This document shows positions 46,835 through 57,496 of a stretch of DNA of 64,000 bases, in pieces. The stretch lies in NCBI GenBank assembly GCA_900546665.1, contig URDY01000008.1:62001-126000 (forward strand), given 5' to 3'. Below the pieces are notes generated by a model. That model did no database searches. It had not been told where the DNA came from and was given only the letters and a program-made list of their open reading frames with translations. Position 1 is the first letter of the stretch, and every line of letters starts with the position of its first letter. The translations under genes and the position numbers were made by a program. This stretch comes from an uncultured Paraprevotella sp. GTDB taxonomy: Bacteria > Bacteroidota > Bacteroidia > Bacteroidales > Bacteroidaceae.

Positions 46835-46884
46835 TATAAAAAAATTGGCAAGTGTGTATCAGACTGATACACACTTGCCAATTT
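46835..46884 (-). terminator. Terminator of the suf operon
   Basis: A perfect 20-base inverted repeat (46842-46861 with 46865-46884) with a 3-base loop; on the minus strand it is followed by a T tract and TATA. It lies 20 bases past the sufS stop. Confidence 0.92.
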
Positions 46885-46903
46885 ATATCCTCAAAAATTA
46901 TTT

Positions 46904-48118
46904 TTAGAACATACGGGATACACGCTTGATACCTTCCACCAGAACATCTACTTCTTCCAATGTGTTATAAAGACCAAAAGAGGCGCGTACAGTACCCTCT
47001 ATACCAAAACGGTGCATCAAGGGTTCTGCACAGTGATGTCCTGTTCGCACAGCAATGCCAAGACGGTCAAGCAACGTTCCCATATCCAGATGATGAATAT
47101 CACCAACCAGGAACGAAATGACAGCATCTTTATGCGAAGGTGTGCCAATAAACCGCATACCCTCTATATCCGCCATCTTTTGCATGGCATAACGGGTCAG
47201 TTCCTGCTCATGAGCATAGATGTTATCCATACCTAAAGCTGTTACATAATCCAAAGCACGTGCAAGACCGGTTGTTGCCACATAATCCGGTGTACCGGCC
47301 TCAAACTTATACGGCAACTCATTAAAAGTGGTTTTCTCGAAGGTTACACGTTTGATCATCTCGCCTCCTCCCATATACGGCGGAAGCTTATCTAACCATT
47401 CTTCTTTTCCATAGAGTACTCCCACTCCTGTCGGACCATAGATCTTATGGCCGCTAAACGCAAAGAAATCACAATCCAGTTCCTGCACATCTACCGCAAA
47501 ATGCGGTGTACTCTGTGCACCGTCAACCAATACAGGGACACCATGAGAATGTGCTGTCGCGATCATATCCTTTACGGGATTAACCGTTCCCAATACATTG
47601 CTGACATGCGTAATGCTGACCAGACGGGTATGTTCATTGAATAAACGTTCGTATTCATCAAGACATAATTCACCATTGTCCGTCACAGGAATAACCCGAA
47701 GACGAATTCCCTTACGCGCCTGTACCAATTGCCAACTGACAATATTGGAATGATGTTCCATCTCACTGATGATGACTTCATCACCCTCATTAAGAAAAGC
47801 ATCACCGAATGTAGTGGCCACCAGATTGATACTTTCAGTTGTTCCACGGGTAAAAACGATTTCATTGGTACTCCTTGCATTCAGAAAACGCCGTACTGTC
47901 TCACGGGCAGCCTCATGGAGCTCGGTAGCCTGCTGCGACAGGAAGTGAACACCACGATGTACATTGGCATTGACATTATAGTATTCCTCCGTCATAGCCT
48001 CTACCACAGCACGCGGCTTTTGTGTCGTGGCTCCATTATCAAGGTACACCAACGGACGGCCGTAAACCTGCCTTGAAAGAATCGGAAAATCTTCGCGTAT
48101 TTTCTGTATATCGTACAT
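46904..48118 (-). CDS. sufS: Cysteine desulfurase SufS
   Basis: A 404-residue PLP enzyme giving sulfur for Fe-S assembly. PLP Lys in SGHKIYGPTGVGVLYGK, ITHVSNVLGTVNPVKDM, and the catalytic Cys loop RTGHHCAEPLMHRFG, which is the type II (SufS) form. It is the last gene of sufB-sufC-sufD-sufS, 8 bases after sufD. No sufE or sufU is in the operon, so the sulfur acceptor must be elsewhere or be SufBCD directly. Confidence 0.96.
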   Translation of the reverse strand: MYDIQKIREDFPILSRQVYGRPLVYLDNGATTQKPRAVVEAMTEEYYNVNANVHRGVHFLSQQATELHEAARETVRRFLNARSTNEIVFTRGTTESINLVATTFGDAFLNEGDEVIISEMEHHSNIVSWQLVQARKGIRLRVIPVTDNGELCLDEYERLFNEHTRLVSITHVSNVLGTVNPVKDMIATAHSHGVPVLVDGAQSTPHFAVDVQELDCDFFAFSGHKIYGPTGVGVLYGKEEWLDKLPPYMGGGEMIKRVTFEKTTFNELPYKFEAGTPDYVATTGLARALDYVTALGMDNIYAHEQELTRYAMQKMADIEGMRFIGTPSHKDAVISFLVGDIHHLDMGTLLDRLGIAVRTGHHCAEPLMHRFGIEGTVRASFGLYNTLEEVDVLVEGIKRVSRMF

Positions 48119-48126
48119 GATTGACT

Positions 48127-49470
48127 TTATTTACATAATTTACATCCGGCACATTTACTTAATTCGCCTCTGAAACGTTTCTCGACGAGATGGTGAAGAC
48201 GGTCACGCAAGGCCTCCAAACCGATGCAATCGATCACTTCACCTGCAAACGCAAACTTGAGCAACATCATGGCTTCTTCACGACTGATTCCCCGCTGTTG
48301 CATATAGAACAAAGCCTGTTCATTAAGTTGTCCTACGGTAGAACCATGACTACACTTGACATCATCCGCATAAATCTCCAACATAGGCTGGGTATACATA
48401 CGCGCCTCATTGGTCGTACACAAATTGGCATTGCGCTCTGTAGATACCGTCTGCTGGGCATTCTGACGAACCAGTACTCTTCCGGCAAACGCTCCTGTCG
48501 CCTTGTCATCCAATACATATTTGTAAAGCTGATTGCTGGTACAATGCGACATGCGATGATCTATCAAGGTATTGTTGTCCACATGCTGGGTCTTATCAGC
48601 TATCACACAGCCGTAAAGATTGGTTTCGGCTCCTGTACCGGAAAGATTAACATCCGTACGGTTACGGGTCAGTCCGTTATGAAGCGTAATGCTATGTAAA
48701 GTCACACTGCTGTCCCGACGCTGTTCAACAAACATATTGCTGAACCGACGATTCTTGACATGAGTCTCTTCCAGTTCATACAACTCAAGGCGGGCATTCT
48801 CTTCCGCAAAGACTTCAACAACTTGTGTCGTCAAGAAATTACGGTCGTCAGCAGCATGATCACAAACGAGAATACGAGCCTGCGCACATTCTTCCAAAAT
48901 AATCAGCACACGACGATTGACCATCAGATCTACATCCGAACGAAGTATATTCACGATCTGAATGGTCCGTTCTACCGCCACTCCACGCGGGATAAAGATA
49001 AAAAGACCATCCTGAGCCAACATGGTATTAAGCGCATTTATGGCATCCTTATCCGTTCGGGCCAACTGTCCGTAGTAAGAAGCAATCCGTTCAGGATATT
49101 TTTCAGCGGCTTCCTTTAAAGAACAAACCAATACGCCCTCCGGCAAAGCCACTGTCGGCAGAGATTTACTGTAAAAGGCATCATTCACCATAAAATATAG
49201 CGAAGTGCTCAGATTAGGCACGTCACACCGGAAAGCCTCATAAGGATTGACAGGAATGTCCAGACGATTCAGATTAAGACCATAGTCAGGTGCAAAAGCA
49301 GCCGCCACATCCGTATACTTGTAGCGTTCCGCTTTCTTTGTCGGAAAACCTGTCCGGGAGAAATCCTCAAACGCCTGCTGGCGCAAAGCATTCAATACCG
49401 GAGCACTATGACGGTCGATCATCTCACGGCATTCCGTAAATAAATTAATATATTGCTGTTCGCTGTTCAT
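48127..49470 (-). CDS. sufD: Fe-S assembly scaffold protein SufD
   Basis: A 447-residue beta-helix protein of the SufB/D family. IPRGVAVERTIQIVNILRSD, NANLCTTNEARMYTQPMLEIYADDVKCSHGSTVGQLNEQALFYMQQRGIS (cited in part) and the C-terminal GEVIDCIGLEALRDRLHHLVEKRF block identify it. It ends in CAGCKLCK, a short Cys cluster. It pairs with SufB on the SufC ATPase. 67 bases separate it from sufC. Confidence 0.94.
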   Translation of the reverse strand: MNSEQQYINLFTECREMIDRHSAPVLNALRQQAFEDFSRTGFPTKKAERYKYTDVAAAFAPDYGLNLNRLDIPVNPYEAFRCDVPNLSTSLYFMVNDAFYSKSLPTVALPEGVLVCSLKEAAEKYPERIASYYGQLARTDKDAINALNTMLAQDGLFIFIPRGVAVERTIQIVNILRSDVDLMVNRRVLIILEECAQARILVCDHAADDRNFLTTQVVEVFAEENARLELYELEETHVKNRRFSNMFVEQRRDSSVTLHSITLHNGLTRNRTDVNLSGTGAETNLYGCVIADKTQHVDNNTLIDHRMSHCTSNQLYKYVLDDKATGAFAGRVLVRQNAQQTVSTERNANLCTTNEARMYTQPMLEIYADDVKCSHGSTVGQLNEQALFYMQQRGISREEAMMLLKFAFAGEVIDCIGLEALRDRLHHLVEKRFRGELSKCAGCKLCK

Positions 49471-49537
49471 TTCATCTTTCTGTTTTAATTTGACTGGCCT
49501 GACAGTCCTCCTTCAGACTGCATATTCAGTCAAACTG

Positions 49538-50290
49538 TTATTCTCCGACTTCGGCCTTAATCCAGTCAAAGCCTTTCTTTTCAATCTCAAGAGCCAGTTC
49601 CGGGCCACCGGTCTTTACAATACGTCCGTTCAACAGGACATGTACAATATCCGGTTTCAGATAATCCAGCAAACGCTGATAATGGGTAATAACCAATGCT
49701 GAAGTTTCCGGTGTACGCAATTTGTTGAAGCCTTCAGCCACAATACGCAGGGCATCTACATCCAGACCGGAATCAGTTTCATCAAGGATACTCAAGGTCG
49801 GTTCCAACATCGCCATCTGAAAAATTTCATTGCGCTTCTTTTCTCCGCCACTGAATCCTTCGTTTACCGAACGGTTGGCCAATTTACTGTCCAATTCAAC
49901 AATTTTACGTTTCTCACGCATCATCTTCAGGAAATCGCCTGCACTCAACGGTTCCTGATTATGGTATTTCCGTTTGGCATTGATAGCCGCACGCATGAAG
50001 TTTACCATTGAAACACCGGGAATCTCCACCGGCTGTTGGAATGAAAGGAACAATCCTTCATGTGCCCGTTCTTCCGGTTTAAGTGCCAGAAGATCTTTTC
50101 CATTAAATGTCACACTTCCGCGAGTGACCTCATAAGCGGGATTACCGACCAATACATTGCTCAGCGTACTCTTACCCGCTCCATTCTGCCCCATCAGGGC
50201 ATGTATCTCGCCCGGTCTGATAACCAGATCGATTCCTTTTAATATCTCTTTGCCATTAATACTGGCATGCAAGTCTTTTATTTCTAACAT
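49538..50290 (-). CDS. sufC: Fe-S assembly ATPase SufC
   Basis: A 250-residue ABC ATPase. Walker A GQNGAGKSTLSN, Q loop SFQQPVEIPG, signature SGGEKKRNEIFQ and Walker B LSILDETDSGLDVDA, all normal; the SufC-type EKK in the signature separates it from transporter ATPases. It powers the SufBCD scaffold. The 57-base gap to sufB contains an imperfect GGGG/CCCC hairpin that might tune sufC expression. Confidence 0.97.
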   Translation of the reverse strand: MLEIKDLHASINGKEILKGIDLVIRPGEIHALMGQNGAGKSTLSNVLVGNPAYEVTRGSVTFNGKDLLALKPEERAHEGLFLSFQQPVEIPGVSMVNFMRAAINAKRKYHNQEPLSAGDFLKMMREKRKIVELDSKLANRSVNEGFSGGEKKRNEIFQMAMLEPTLSILDETDSGLDVDALRIVAEGFNKLRTPETSALVITHYQRLLDYLKPDIVHVLLNGRIVKTGGPELALEIEKKGFDWIKAEVGE

Positions 50291-50347
50291 AGATGTTTAT
50301 GATTATATGGACAGGGGGCGACATGCACCCCACCGTCTGATTCTGAA

Positions 50348-51802
50348 TTATCCTACTGTTCCTTCTAATGAAACATTCAACAATTTCTGCGCTTCTACCG
50401 CAAACTCCATCGGCAACTTATTGATCACATCCTTGGCATATCCGTTGACAATGAGTCCGACAGCCTCTTCCGTAGGAATACCACGCTGATTACAGTAGAA
50501 CAACTGCTCTTCGGATATTTTAGAAGTCGTCGCTTCATGTTCCACGATGGCTGTATTATTGTGTACATCCATATAAGGGAAAGTATGCGCTCCACAGGTG
50601 CTGCCCAACAAAAGTGAGTCACATGAACTGTAATTACGTGCACCATCAGCTCCTGCAGCCACTCTGACCAGTCCCCTGTAGGAATTCTGACTCTTACCGG
50701 CTGAAATACCCTTACTGATAATCGTACTCTTGGTATTCTTGCCAATATGAATCATCTTGGTACCGGTATCTGCCTGCTGATAATTGTTGGTTACTGCCAC
50801 ACTATAAAACTCAGCCTGGGAATTATCACCGCTCAATACACAACTCGGATACTTCCAGGTAATGGCAGATCCCGTTTCAACCTGTGTCCATGACAGCTTG
50901 CTGTTGGCACCACGCAAATGGCCACGTTTGGTTACAAGATTCAATACACCTCCCTTACCTTCAGCATCACCAGGATACCAGTTCTGAACCGTGCTGTATT
51001 TCACTTCAGCATTCTCGTTCACGACAATCTCCACGATAGCCGCATGCAACTGGTTTTCATCACGCATCGGAGCCGTACAACCTTCCAGATAGGATACGTA
51101 GCCACCATCATCACATACAATCAACGTACGCTCAAACTGTCCTGTATTCCGCGCATTGATACGAAAATAAGTAGACAGCTCCATCGGACAACGAACTCCT
51201 TTCGGAATATACACGAAAGAACCATCGCTGAACACAGCCGAATTCAAGGCTGCGAAATAATTGTCACGATACGGCACTACTGATCCCAAATATTGTCTGA
51301 CGAGATCCGGATATTCACGTACGGCTTCGCTGATTGAACAGAATATAATGCCCCGTTCCGACAATTTTTCCTTAAAAGTGGTCTTCACAGACACAGAGTC
51401 CATCACGGCATCCACAGCCGTCCCGCTCAATGCCAGACGTTCCTCCAACGGAATACCCAGCTTATCGAAGGTTTTCATCAACTCCGGATCAATTTCATCC
51501 AGTGATTTCGGACCGTCTTTTTTGGCACCTTTTGTAGGATCAGCGTAATAGGATATAGCCTGATAGTCTATTTCGGGCATTTTCAGATGTCCCCATTCCG
51601 GCTGTTTTTGCTCCAGCCAGTAACGGAATGCCTTCAACCGGAATTCCAAAAGCCATTCCGGCTCTTCCTTTTTGGAAGATATCAGACGCACCACATCCTC
51701 ATTCAGTCCTTTCTCTATGATTTCAGTCTGCACGTCAGTCGTAAAACCGTATTCATACTTTTTATCGGCGACTTCTTTAACAAACTTGTTTTTTTCTTCC
51801 AT
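50348..51802 (-). CDS. sufB: Fe-S assembly scaffold protein SufB
   Basis: A 484-residue beta-helix scaffold. [87 protein letters not shown] and [17 protein letters not shown] are strongly conserved SufB blocks, including the cysteine and histidine region that holds the nascent cluster. First gene of the suf operon. A hairpin lies between it and cvpA upstream. Confidence 0.97.
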   Translation of the reverse strand: MEEKNKFVKEVADKKYEYGFTTDVQTEIIEKGLNEDVVRLISSKKEEPEWLLEFRLKAFRYWLEQKQPEWGHLKMPEIDYQAISYYADPTKGAKKDGPKSLDEIDPELMKTFDKLGIPLEERLALSGTAVDAVMDSVSVKTTFKEKLSERGIIFCSISEAVREYPDLVRQYLGSVVPYRDNYFAALNSAVFSDGSFVYIPKGVRCPMELSTYFRINARNTGQFERTLIVCDDGGYVSYLEGCTAPMRDENQLHAAIVEIVVNENAEVKYSTVQNWYPGDAEGKGGVLNLVTKRGHLRGANSKLSWTQVETGSAITWKYPSCVLSGDNSQAEFYSVAVTNNYQQADTGTKMIHIGKNTKSTIISKGISAGKSQNSYRGLVRVAAGADGARNYSSCDSLLLGSTCGAHTFPYMDVHNNTAIVEHEATTSKISEEQLFYCNQRGIPTEEAVGLIVNGYAKDVINKLPMEFAVEAQKLLNVSLEGTVG

Positions 51803-51818
51803 ATCAAATCTTTTTATT

Positions 51819-51887
51819 CACCTAAAGAAAAAAGGTTTCTCAAAAAAAGCATTCCAGCTAGCTGAACGTTTTTCTTGAGAGACCTTC
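51819..51887 (-). terminator. Likely terminator between cvpA and sufB
   Basis: AAGGTCTCTCAA near 51876-51887 pairs (one G-T) with a second arm near 51832-51843, with a 30-base loop; on the minus strand T-rich sequence follows. It separates the rimP-nusA-infB-cvpA unit from suf. Confidence 0.6.
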
Positions 51888-51899
51888 CTGCCTTTTCCG

Positions 51900-52409
51900 T
51901 TACGATACCTTTTCCGTATGCTCTTTGGCCGCTTCACGGAAATGGTCCGCACAATAATCAAACAACACTCCCGATATAGCCGTCATCGGAGCATACAAGC
52001 GAGATGTCGTGTGGCGTGGCTCATCCATGACCTGAAGCCAAATGCCGACATTCAGTACACAACTGAAAAATACGACATATTTCAATCCGCCTACAAGCGC
52101 GCCTCCCAAACGATTTAATCCGCCAAGACAAAGCGTTTCAGCCGTTTTGGTCAGGAAATAAGCCACTATGGACAAAGCCAGCGGCACTCCTATCCAAATC
52201 AGGATGAAAGCCAACGCACGGGCTACACCACGCACCATTCCAATTTGCGGTGCCAGCCAGTCACCGACCGTGATATAAAGCATCGTAGCCAGCAACAAGC
52301 CCAGGATTACACCCGCAATAGAAGCTATCTGACGGAAAAATCCGCTTATCCAGCCTTTGACCATACCGAAAAGGAGCACTACCATGATAATAATATCCAG
52401 TGCATTCAC
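51900..52409 (-). CDS. CvpA family membrane protein
   Basis: A 169-residue inner-membrane protein with four hydrophobic helices. The start MNALDIIIMVVLLFGMVKGWISGFFRQIASIAGVILG (cited in part) and GGLNRLGGALVGGLKYVVFFS are the CvpA signatures. The family is linked to colicin V production and envelope stress; the mechanism is unknown. It follows infB by 7 bases and closes that operon. Confidence 0.9.
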   Translation of the reverse strand: MNALDIIIMVVLLFGMVKGWISGFFRQIASIAGVILGLLLATMLYITVGDWLAPQIGMVRGVARALAFILIWIGVPLALSIVAYFLTKTAETLCLGGLNRLGGALVGGLKYVVFFSCVLNVGIWLQVMDEPRHTTSRLYAPMTAISGVLFDYCADHFREAAKEHTEKVS

Positions 52410-52416
52410 GGTGTGT

Positions 52417-55230
52417 TTACAATTTAGCTTTGACTTCTACTTCCTGATAGGTTTCGATAATATCTCCTTCGCGGATATCATTATAGTTCACAAGGCTAAT
52501 ACCGCACTCAAAGTTGACACCGACTTCCTTCACGTCGTCCTTGAAACGTTTGAGGGCATTGATCTGTCCTGTATGCACCACAATACCATCACGAATCAGA
52601 CGGGCCTTGTTAGAACGCTGTACCTTACCATCCATCACATAAGCTCCGGCCACCGTACCGACCTTGCTGATATGATAAACCTGACGAACCTCAAGAGTTG
52701 CAGTCACTTCTTCTTTCACTTCAGGAGCCAACATACCTTCCATAGCAGACTTCACTTCCTCTATGGCATCGTAGATGATAGAATACAAACGGATATCAAC
52801 GCCTTGCTGTTCTGCCATCTTACGTGCTGTTGCCGAAGGACGAACCTGGAATCCGATAATAATAGCTTCAGAAGCAGCAGCCAGCGCCACATCACTTTCT
52901 GATATCTGACCGACAGCCTTATGGATGACATTGACAGCGATTTTCTCAGTAGACAACTTAATAAGCGAATCACTAAGTGCCTCGATAGAACCATCCACGT
53001 CACCCTTCACAATAATATTGAGTTCCTGGAAACCACCCAATGCAATGCGTCGTCCCACTTCATCAAGGGTAAGCATCTTCTGTGTACGCAGTCCCTGTTC
53101 GCGTTGCAACTGTTCGCGTTTGTTGGTAATTTCACGGGCTTCCTGTTCCGTATCCATCACATGGAATGTGTCACCAGCCGTAGGAGCACCGTTCAAACCG
53201 AGAATTGTTGCAGCCTGTGCCGGACCAATCTCCTTCACACGCTGGTTTCGTTCGTTGAACATGGCCTTGATACGACCGTAATTTGTTCCCGCCAACACGA
53301 TATCTCCCATTCGGAGCGTACCGTTGGAAACCAGGACCGTAGCGACATAACCACGTCCTTTATCCAATGAAGATTCAATAACAGATCCTGTAGCCTTACG
53401 ATTCGGATTTGCCTTCAGGTCAAGCATTTCTGCTTCAAGAAGAACCTTTTCAAGCAATTCATCCACACCGATTCCCTTCTTGGCAGAGATATCCTGGCTC
53501 TGGTATTTTCCTCCCCAGTCTTCTACCAGGAAATTCATGGCAGCCAATCCCTCCTTAATCTTGTCCGGATTAGCGGCTGGTTTATCTATCTTGTTGATTG
53601 CGAATACAATTGGTACATTAGCAGCTACAGCATGATTGATTGCCTCCTTAGTCTGTGGCATAATATCATCATCTGCTGCAATAATAATGATGGCGATATC
53701 CGTAACCTGTGCTCCACGGGCACGCATGGCCGTAAAGGCTTCGTGTCCCGGTGTATCAAGGAAAGTAATATGACGTCCGTCTTCCAATTCCACATTATAG
53801 GCACCGATATGCTGGGTGATACCTCCGGCCTCACCGGCAATAACGTTTGTCTTGCGGATATAGTCCAACAATGAAGTCTTACCATGGTCCACATGACCCA
53901 TCACGGTCACAATCGGAGCACGTGGTACAAGATCTTCTTCATCATCCTCTTCTTCATTGACGGCTTCAGAAACTTCCGCACTGACATATTCGGTCTTGAA
54001 TCCGAATTCTTCTGCTACCAGATTAATCGTTTCTGCATCCAGACGCTGATTGATAGACACCATGATACCAATACTCATACAGGTTGCGATAACCTGTGTT
54101 ACAGGCACATCCATCATTACAGCCAATTCGTTGGCAGTCACGAATTCTGTCAGCTTAAGGATCTTGCTCTCTGCTGCCTGTTCTTCAAGCTGCTCCTCCA
54201 GACTTGCACGTGCATTTTCACGTTTTTCCTTACGATACTTGGCACCCTTGTTTGTTTTGGTCTTATTAGTCAACCGTGCCAATGTCTCCTTCACCTGTTT
54301 TGCTACATCCTCATCTGAGACTTCAGCCTTGAAAGCCGACTGACGGTTATTGTTTTTCTTACCGCCATTCTGTTTACCGTTCTGACGGTCATGACCATTA
54401 TCATTACGAGAATTGTTCTTCTTATTGGACGCCTGTGAAGCACCATTGCCCTGCTGTCCGCCAACGGCATTCACATCGACACGTTCCTTGCCGACCCGCA
54501 CTCTCTTTTTCTTGTTGCCGTCATTATTATTGCCGGCTGCAGATCCTGCATTCTGTGCACCTTGCCGTTTGTCAGCATGCATCTGACGGTTTTTCTCCTC
54601 ACGTTCCTTACGCTTCTCTTCCTTACTTTTCTTTTTGGGACGCGTAGACTGATTCAGACTGTCGAGATCAATATGGCCTTTCACCTTAAGTTGCGGTGTT
54701 ACCTGCGCACTATGATTCAGGCGGAACACACCGTCTTCCTGTTCAGCCCCTATTTCTTCCTGATGTGTTTTTTCCACGTTTTCTGTTTGCTTCTCTAGTT
54801 TGTTTTCTTCGTTTTTCTCTTCATTCAGGCTTTCGGCTGATCCGTCACTTTCTTGTTGCACTGGTGACTGTGTTTCTTTCACAGTCTTGCGTCCGGACAA
54901 AGTGTCCAGATCGATGTGTCCTACCACCTTGATCCGTTTTTCTGGCTTAGGATCCACAGCATCAATTCTAACGGTCTGTGTTTCCTGCTGAGGTATAGCG
55001 ATTGTCTCTTTCTTTTCCTTATGCTGTCTTTGCCGGCTAATATTGTCGGCATCGTCCCGCAATCCCTTATCCTTCTTGAACTCAGCCACGAGCATGCGAT
55101 ACTGCTCATCACTGATCTTGGCATTCGGGTTGGGTTCGATATCGGCAAATCCATTTTTCTGCAGGAACTCCACTGCAGTCTGCAGGCCGACATTGCATTC
55201 TTTTGTTACTTTATTTAATCTGATACTCAT
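52417..55230 (-). CDS. infB: Translation initiation factor IF-2
   Basis: A 937-residue GTPase that places initiator tRNA on the 30S subunit. Residues 1-55 form the IF2-N helix-rich domain; 60-330 are charged, low-complexity linker (Asn/Lys/Gly-rich); a second IF2-N block follows ([31 protein letters not shown]); then the GTPase with [20 protein letters not shown] and NKIDKP; then domains II, III and IV ending in [21 protein letters not shown]. The linker contains two copies of a KVxGHIDLDxL motif (101-111 and 182-192). Normal length for Bacteroidetes. Confidence 0.97.
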   Translation of the reverse strand: MSIRLNKVTKECNVGLQTAVEFLQKNGFADIEPNPNAKISDEQYRMLVAEFKKDKGLRDDADNISRQRQHKEKKETIAIPQQETQTVRIDAVDPKPEKRIKVVGHIDLDTLSGRKTVKETQSPVQQESDGSAESLNEEKNEENKLEKQTENVEKTHQEEIGAEQEDGVFRLNHSAQVTPQLKVKGHIDLDSLNQSTRPKKKSKEEKRKEREEKNRQMHADKRQGAQNAGSAAGNNNDGNKKKRVRVGKERVDVNAVGGQQGNGASQASNKKNNSRNDNGHDRQNGKQNGGKKNNNRQSAFKAEVSDEDVAKQVKETLARLTNKTKTNKGAKYRKEKRENARASLEEQLEEQAAESKILKLTEFVTANELAVMMDVPVTQVIATCMSIGIMVSINQRLDAETINLVAEEFGFKTEYVSAEVSEAVNEEEDDEEDLVPRAPIVTVMGHVDHGKTSLLDYIRKTNVIAGEAGGITQHIGAYNVELEDGRHITFLDTPGHEAFTAMRARGAQVTDIAIIIIAADDDIMPQTKEAINHAVAANVPIVFAINKIDKPAANPDKIKEGLAAMNFLVEDWGGKYQSQDISAKKGIGVDELLEKVLLEAEMLDLKANPNRKATGSVIESSLDKGRGYVATVLVSNGTLRMGDIVLAGTNYGRIKAMFNERNQRVKEIGPAQAATILGLNGAPTAGDTFHVMDTEQEAREITNKREQLQREQGLRTQKMLTLDEVGRRIALGGFQELNIIVKGDVDGSIEALSDSLIKLSTEKIAVNVIHKAVGQISESDVALAAASEAIIIGFQVRPSATARKMAEQQGVDIRLYSIIYDAIEEVKSAMEGMLAPEVKEEVTATLEVRQVYHISKVGTVAGAYVMDGKVQRSNKARLIRDGIVVHTGQINALKRFKDDVKEVGVNFECGISLVNYNDIREGDIIETYQEVEVKAKL

Positions 55231-55236
55231 AGGCTA

Positions 55237-56496
55237 TTATTCCTCAAATTCTTCTTTTAAGATTCTCAACACATCATCCACAGTTTCCTCCTCAAGATCG
55301 GCCTGTGAAACAAGCATTTCACGCGGTGCCTTCAAAACATCCTTGGCAGTTACCATACCGATTTTCTTCAACTCTTCTATAATCCAGGGTTCGATGGCAT
55401 TGGCAAATTCATCCAGATAAACATCATCATCCTCTCCTTCCTGTCCCTGAACCTCACGGAATACATCAATCGTATATTCCGTCAGCATACTGGCCAGCTT
55501 GATATTAAGTCCTCCCTTACCGATGGCAAGTGACACCTGATCCGGATTAAGATAAACTTCAGCTCTACGTTCCTCTTCATTAAGACGTATGCTATTGACA
55601 TTCGCAGGATTTAATGCGCGTGTAATAAACAGCGACATATTCTGGGTATAATTGATCACATCAATATTTTCACCGCGAAGTTCTCTCACGATACCGTGTA
55701 CACGGCTTCCTTTCACACCTACACAGGCTCCTACCGGATCAATACGGTCATCATAGCTTTCCACGGCAATTTTTGCCCGTTCTCCCGGCATACGTGCAAT
55801 TCGTTTGATTACGATCATGCCGTCATGAATCTCAGGTACTTCAGCTTCCAGCAAACGCTGCAGGAACACCGGTGACGTACGGCTCAGAATAATCTTGGGA
55901 TTATTATTAGTATTATCCACACGCAATACCACCGCTCTTACAGCCTCACCCTTTCTATAGAAGTCTGAAGGAATCTGTTCTGTCTTAGGCAAAATGAGCT
56001 CATTTCCCTCATCATCCACCAACAGCATTTCCTTCTTCCAAACCTGATATACTTCTGCACTGACCACCTGACCCACGCGATCCTTATATTTGTTATAAAG
56101 ACTGTCATGCTCCAGTTCCAGAATCTTGCTGGCAAGTGTCTGTCTGAGAGTCAATATGGCGCGGCGTCCGAATTTCGCAAAGTCCACACTCTCGCTCACT
56201 TCCTCACCAAGTTCATAGTCAGCATCTATTTCACGGGCTTCGCTCAGCGAGATCTCTCGATTATCATCCTTTACTTCACCATCATTTACGACTATACGGT
56301 TACGGTAAATTTCGAAATCGCCCTTATCCGGATTGACAATCACATCATAATTATCATCTGATCCGAAAAGCTTTGCAATGACGCTACGAAAACTTTCTTC
56401 GAGTACGCTCACCAAAGTAGCTCTGTCAATATTCTTATTTTCCTTAAATTCCGAAAATGTATCTATCAAATTTACGGTTTCTTCTTTCTTTGCCAT
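55237..56496 (-). CDS. nusA: Transcription termination/antitermination factor NusA
   Basis: A 419-residue protein: NusA N-terminal RNAP-binding domain (FSEFKENKNIDRATLVSVLEESFRSVI), S1 domain (KDRVGQVVSAEVYQVWKKEMLLV), and two KH domains (RIDPVGACVGVKGSRVHGIVREL; DQVSLAIGKGGLNIKLASMLT). A C-terminal helical repeat region (ELKKIGMVTAKDVLKAPREMLV) ends the protein. The order rimP-nusA-infB is the ancient bacterial one. Confidence 0.96.
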   Translation of the reverse strand: MAKKEETVNLIDTFSEFKENKNIDRATLVSVLEESFRSVIAKLFGSDDNYDVIVNPDKGDFEIYRNRIVVNDGEVKDDNREISLSEAREIDADYELGEEVSESVDFAKFGRRAILTLRQTLASKILELEHDSLYNKYKDRVGQVVSAEVYQVWKKEMLLVDDEGNELILPKTEQIPSDFYRKGEAVRAVVLRVDNTNNNPKIILSRTSPVFLQRLLEAEVPEIHDGMIVIKRIARMPGERAKIAVESYDDRIDPVGACVGVKGSRVHGIVRELRGENIDVINYTQNMSLFITRALNPANVNSIRLNEEERRAEVYLNPDQVSLAIGKGGLNIKLASMLTEYTIDVFREVQGQEGEDDDVYLDEFANAIEPWIIEELKKIGMVTAKDVLKAPREMLVSQADLEEETVDDVLRILKEEFEE

Positions 56497-56499
56497 GAT

Positions 56500-56967
56500 T
56501 TATTTAAAACGGATTAAATATTTGGTATACTTCACTTCATCATAAGGGAAAGACAATACTTCCTCCACCAGTTGCGGACGCTTCTGTTCCGGCAATTTTT
56601 TCTTCACACTCACAGTCAGTTCAAAATGATCTGCTTCTGCAGCCGTCAGAATACCACGAAGCTTACGGCCGTCCTTAGTCAGGACTTCCACTTCTTTTCC
56701 TATGTGGCATACATACTGTGGCAGCACCTTGAAAGGCTGTCCTATACCGGCACTTCCTACCTCCAGTTCGTAATCTTCCTGATCACGACTGAGCTTTGAC
56801 TCAATGTAACGGCTCAGACTCACACAATCGTCTATCCACACACCTTCAGCATGGTCGATTTCTACAACTATTCTGTCATCCGGACTTACGGTAATGTCAA
56901 CCAGGAAATAGTCTTTATCCTGCAGCCACTCTTCAACTAACTCTTTTACAACGTTTTTTTCTATCAT
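56500..56967 (-). CDS. rimP: Ribosome maturation factor RimP
   Basis: A 155-residue two-domain protein for 30S assembly. DYFLVDITVSPDDRIVVEIDHAEGVWIDDCVSLSRYIESKL (cited in part) and ELEVGSAGIGQPFKVLPQYVCHIGKEVEVLTKDG match RimP. It starts the rimP-nusA-infB-cvpA unit, with a 3-base gap to nusA. The upstream space is taken by the terminator of the preceding unit, so its promoter must sit very close to, or overlap, that hairpin. Confidence 0.95.
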   Translation of the reverse strand: MIEKNVVKELVEEWLQDKDYFLVDITVSPDDRIVVEIDHAEGVWIDDCVSLSRYIESKLSRDQEDYELEVGSAGIGQPFKVLPQYVCHIGKEVEVLTKDGRKLRGILTAAEADHFELTVSVKKKLPEQKRPQLVEEVLSFPYDEVKYTKYLIRFK

Positions 56968-56982
56968 GTGAATTACATTATA

Positions 56983-57017
56983 TGAAAAAAATGAGGGACT
57001 TGATCAGCCCCTCATTT
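56983..57017 (-). terminator. Terminator of the S41 protease unit
   Basis: Nine-base stem AAATGAGGG/CCCTCATTT (56989-56997 with 57009-57017) followed on the minus strand by a T run. Confidence 0.8.
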
Positions 57018-57091
57018 CATCTTACGCTTACAAAGTTAAGCATTTTAATACAATTCTCAAAATAAATGACCGTAATTTTATAAAAATCAAA

Positions 57092-57496
57092 CTATTCCTT
57101 ATTGTCCGGAACGGATTTTATAAACAATTCACCCCGATCACGATAAAGTTCAAAGCATCCGCCTTCTTCTGATACATTCGATGAAGCTGTCACTCCGGAT
57201 CCGACATCTGAAATCATAAGCAAACCTGCAGATCCGACCGGAAAACCAACTGCCGAATCACTCTCTGTTATCACCTTGTCACAGATCACACTGTCATTCC
57301 ATACCACCTGCAGACTGTCGCCCAGAAACGCCTCATCTATATTTACCGTACAATAACAAGGTTCTGCCGGACCTTTCAGACCGCCATCAGGCAAGCACCA
57401 CATCCAAAAGAGTACCACTACTCCCAATACAACTATGGCCATCGCCATAATACCAAACATAAACTGGCGGTTATGATTCAACTTATTTTTTCTCAT
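57092..57496 (-). CDS. Small membrane-anchored protein, unknown
   Basis: A 134-residue protein with a basic start (MRKNKLNHNRQF), one membrane helix (FGIMAMAIVVLGVVVLFWMWCL, about 14-35) and a periplasmic part of about 95 residues with three cysteines (CYC, CFE region). No family recognised. It overlaps the end of the S41 protease gene by 14 bases, so it is translationally coupled and may be a partner or regulator of that protease; this is inference. Confidence 0.75.
   Translation of the reverse strand: MRKNKLNHNRQFMFGIMAMAIVVLGVVVLFWMWCLPDGGLKGPAEPCYCTVNIDEAFLGDSLQVVWNDSVICDKVITESDSAVGFPVGSAGLLMISDVGSGVTASSNVSEEGGCFELYRDRGELFIKSVPDNKE

Noticed and set aside
51779..51810. Possible -7 box immediately before sufB, as a further leaderless case
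   Set aside because: The sequence AAGATTTG lacks the T of TAnnTTTG and leaves only 2 bases to the ATG; too weak to count.
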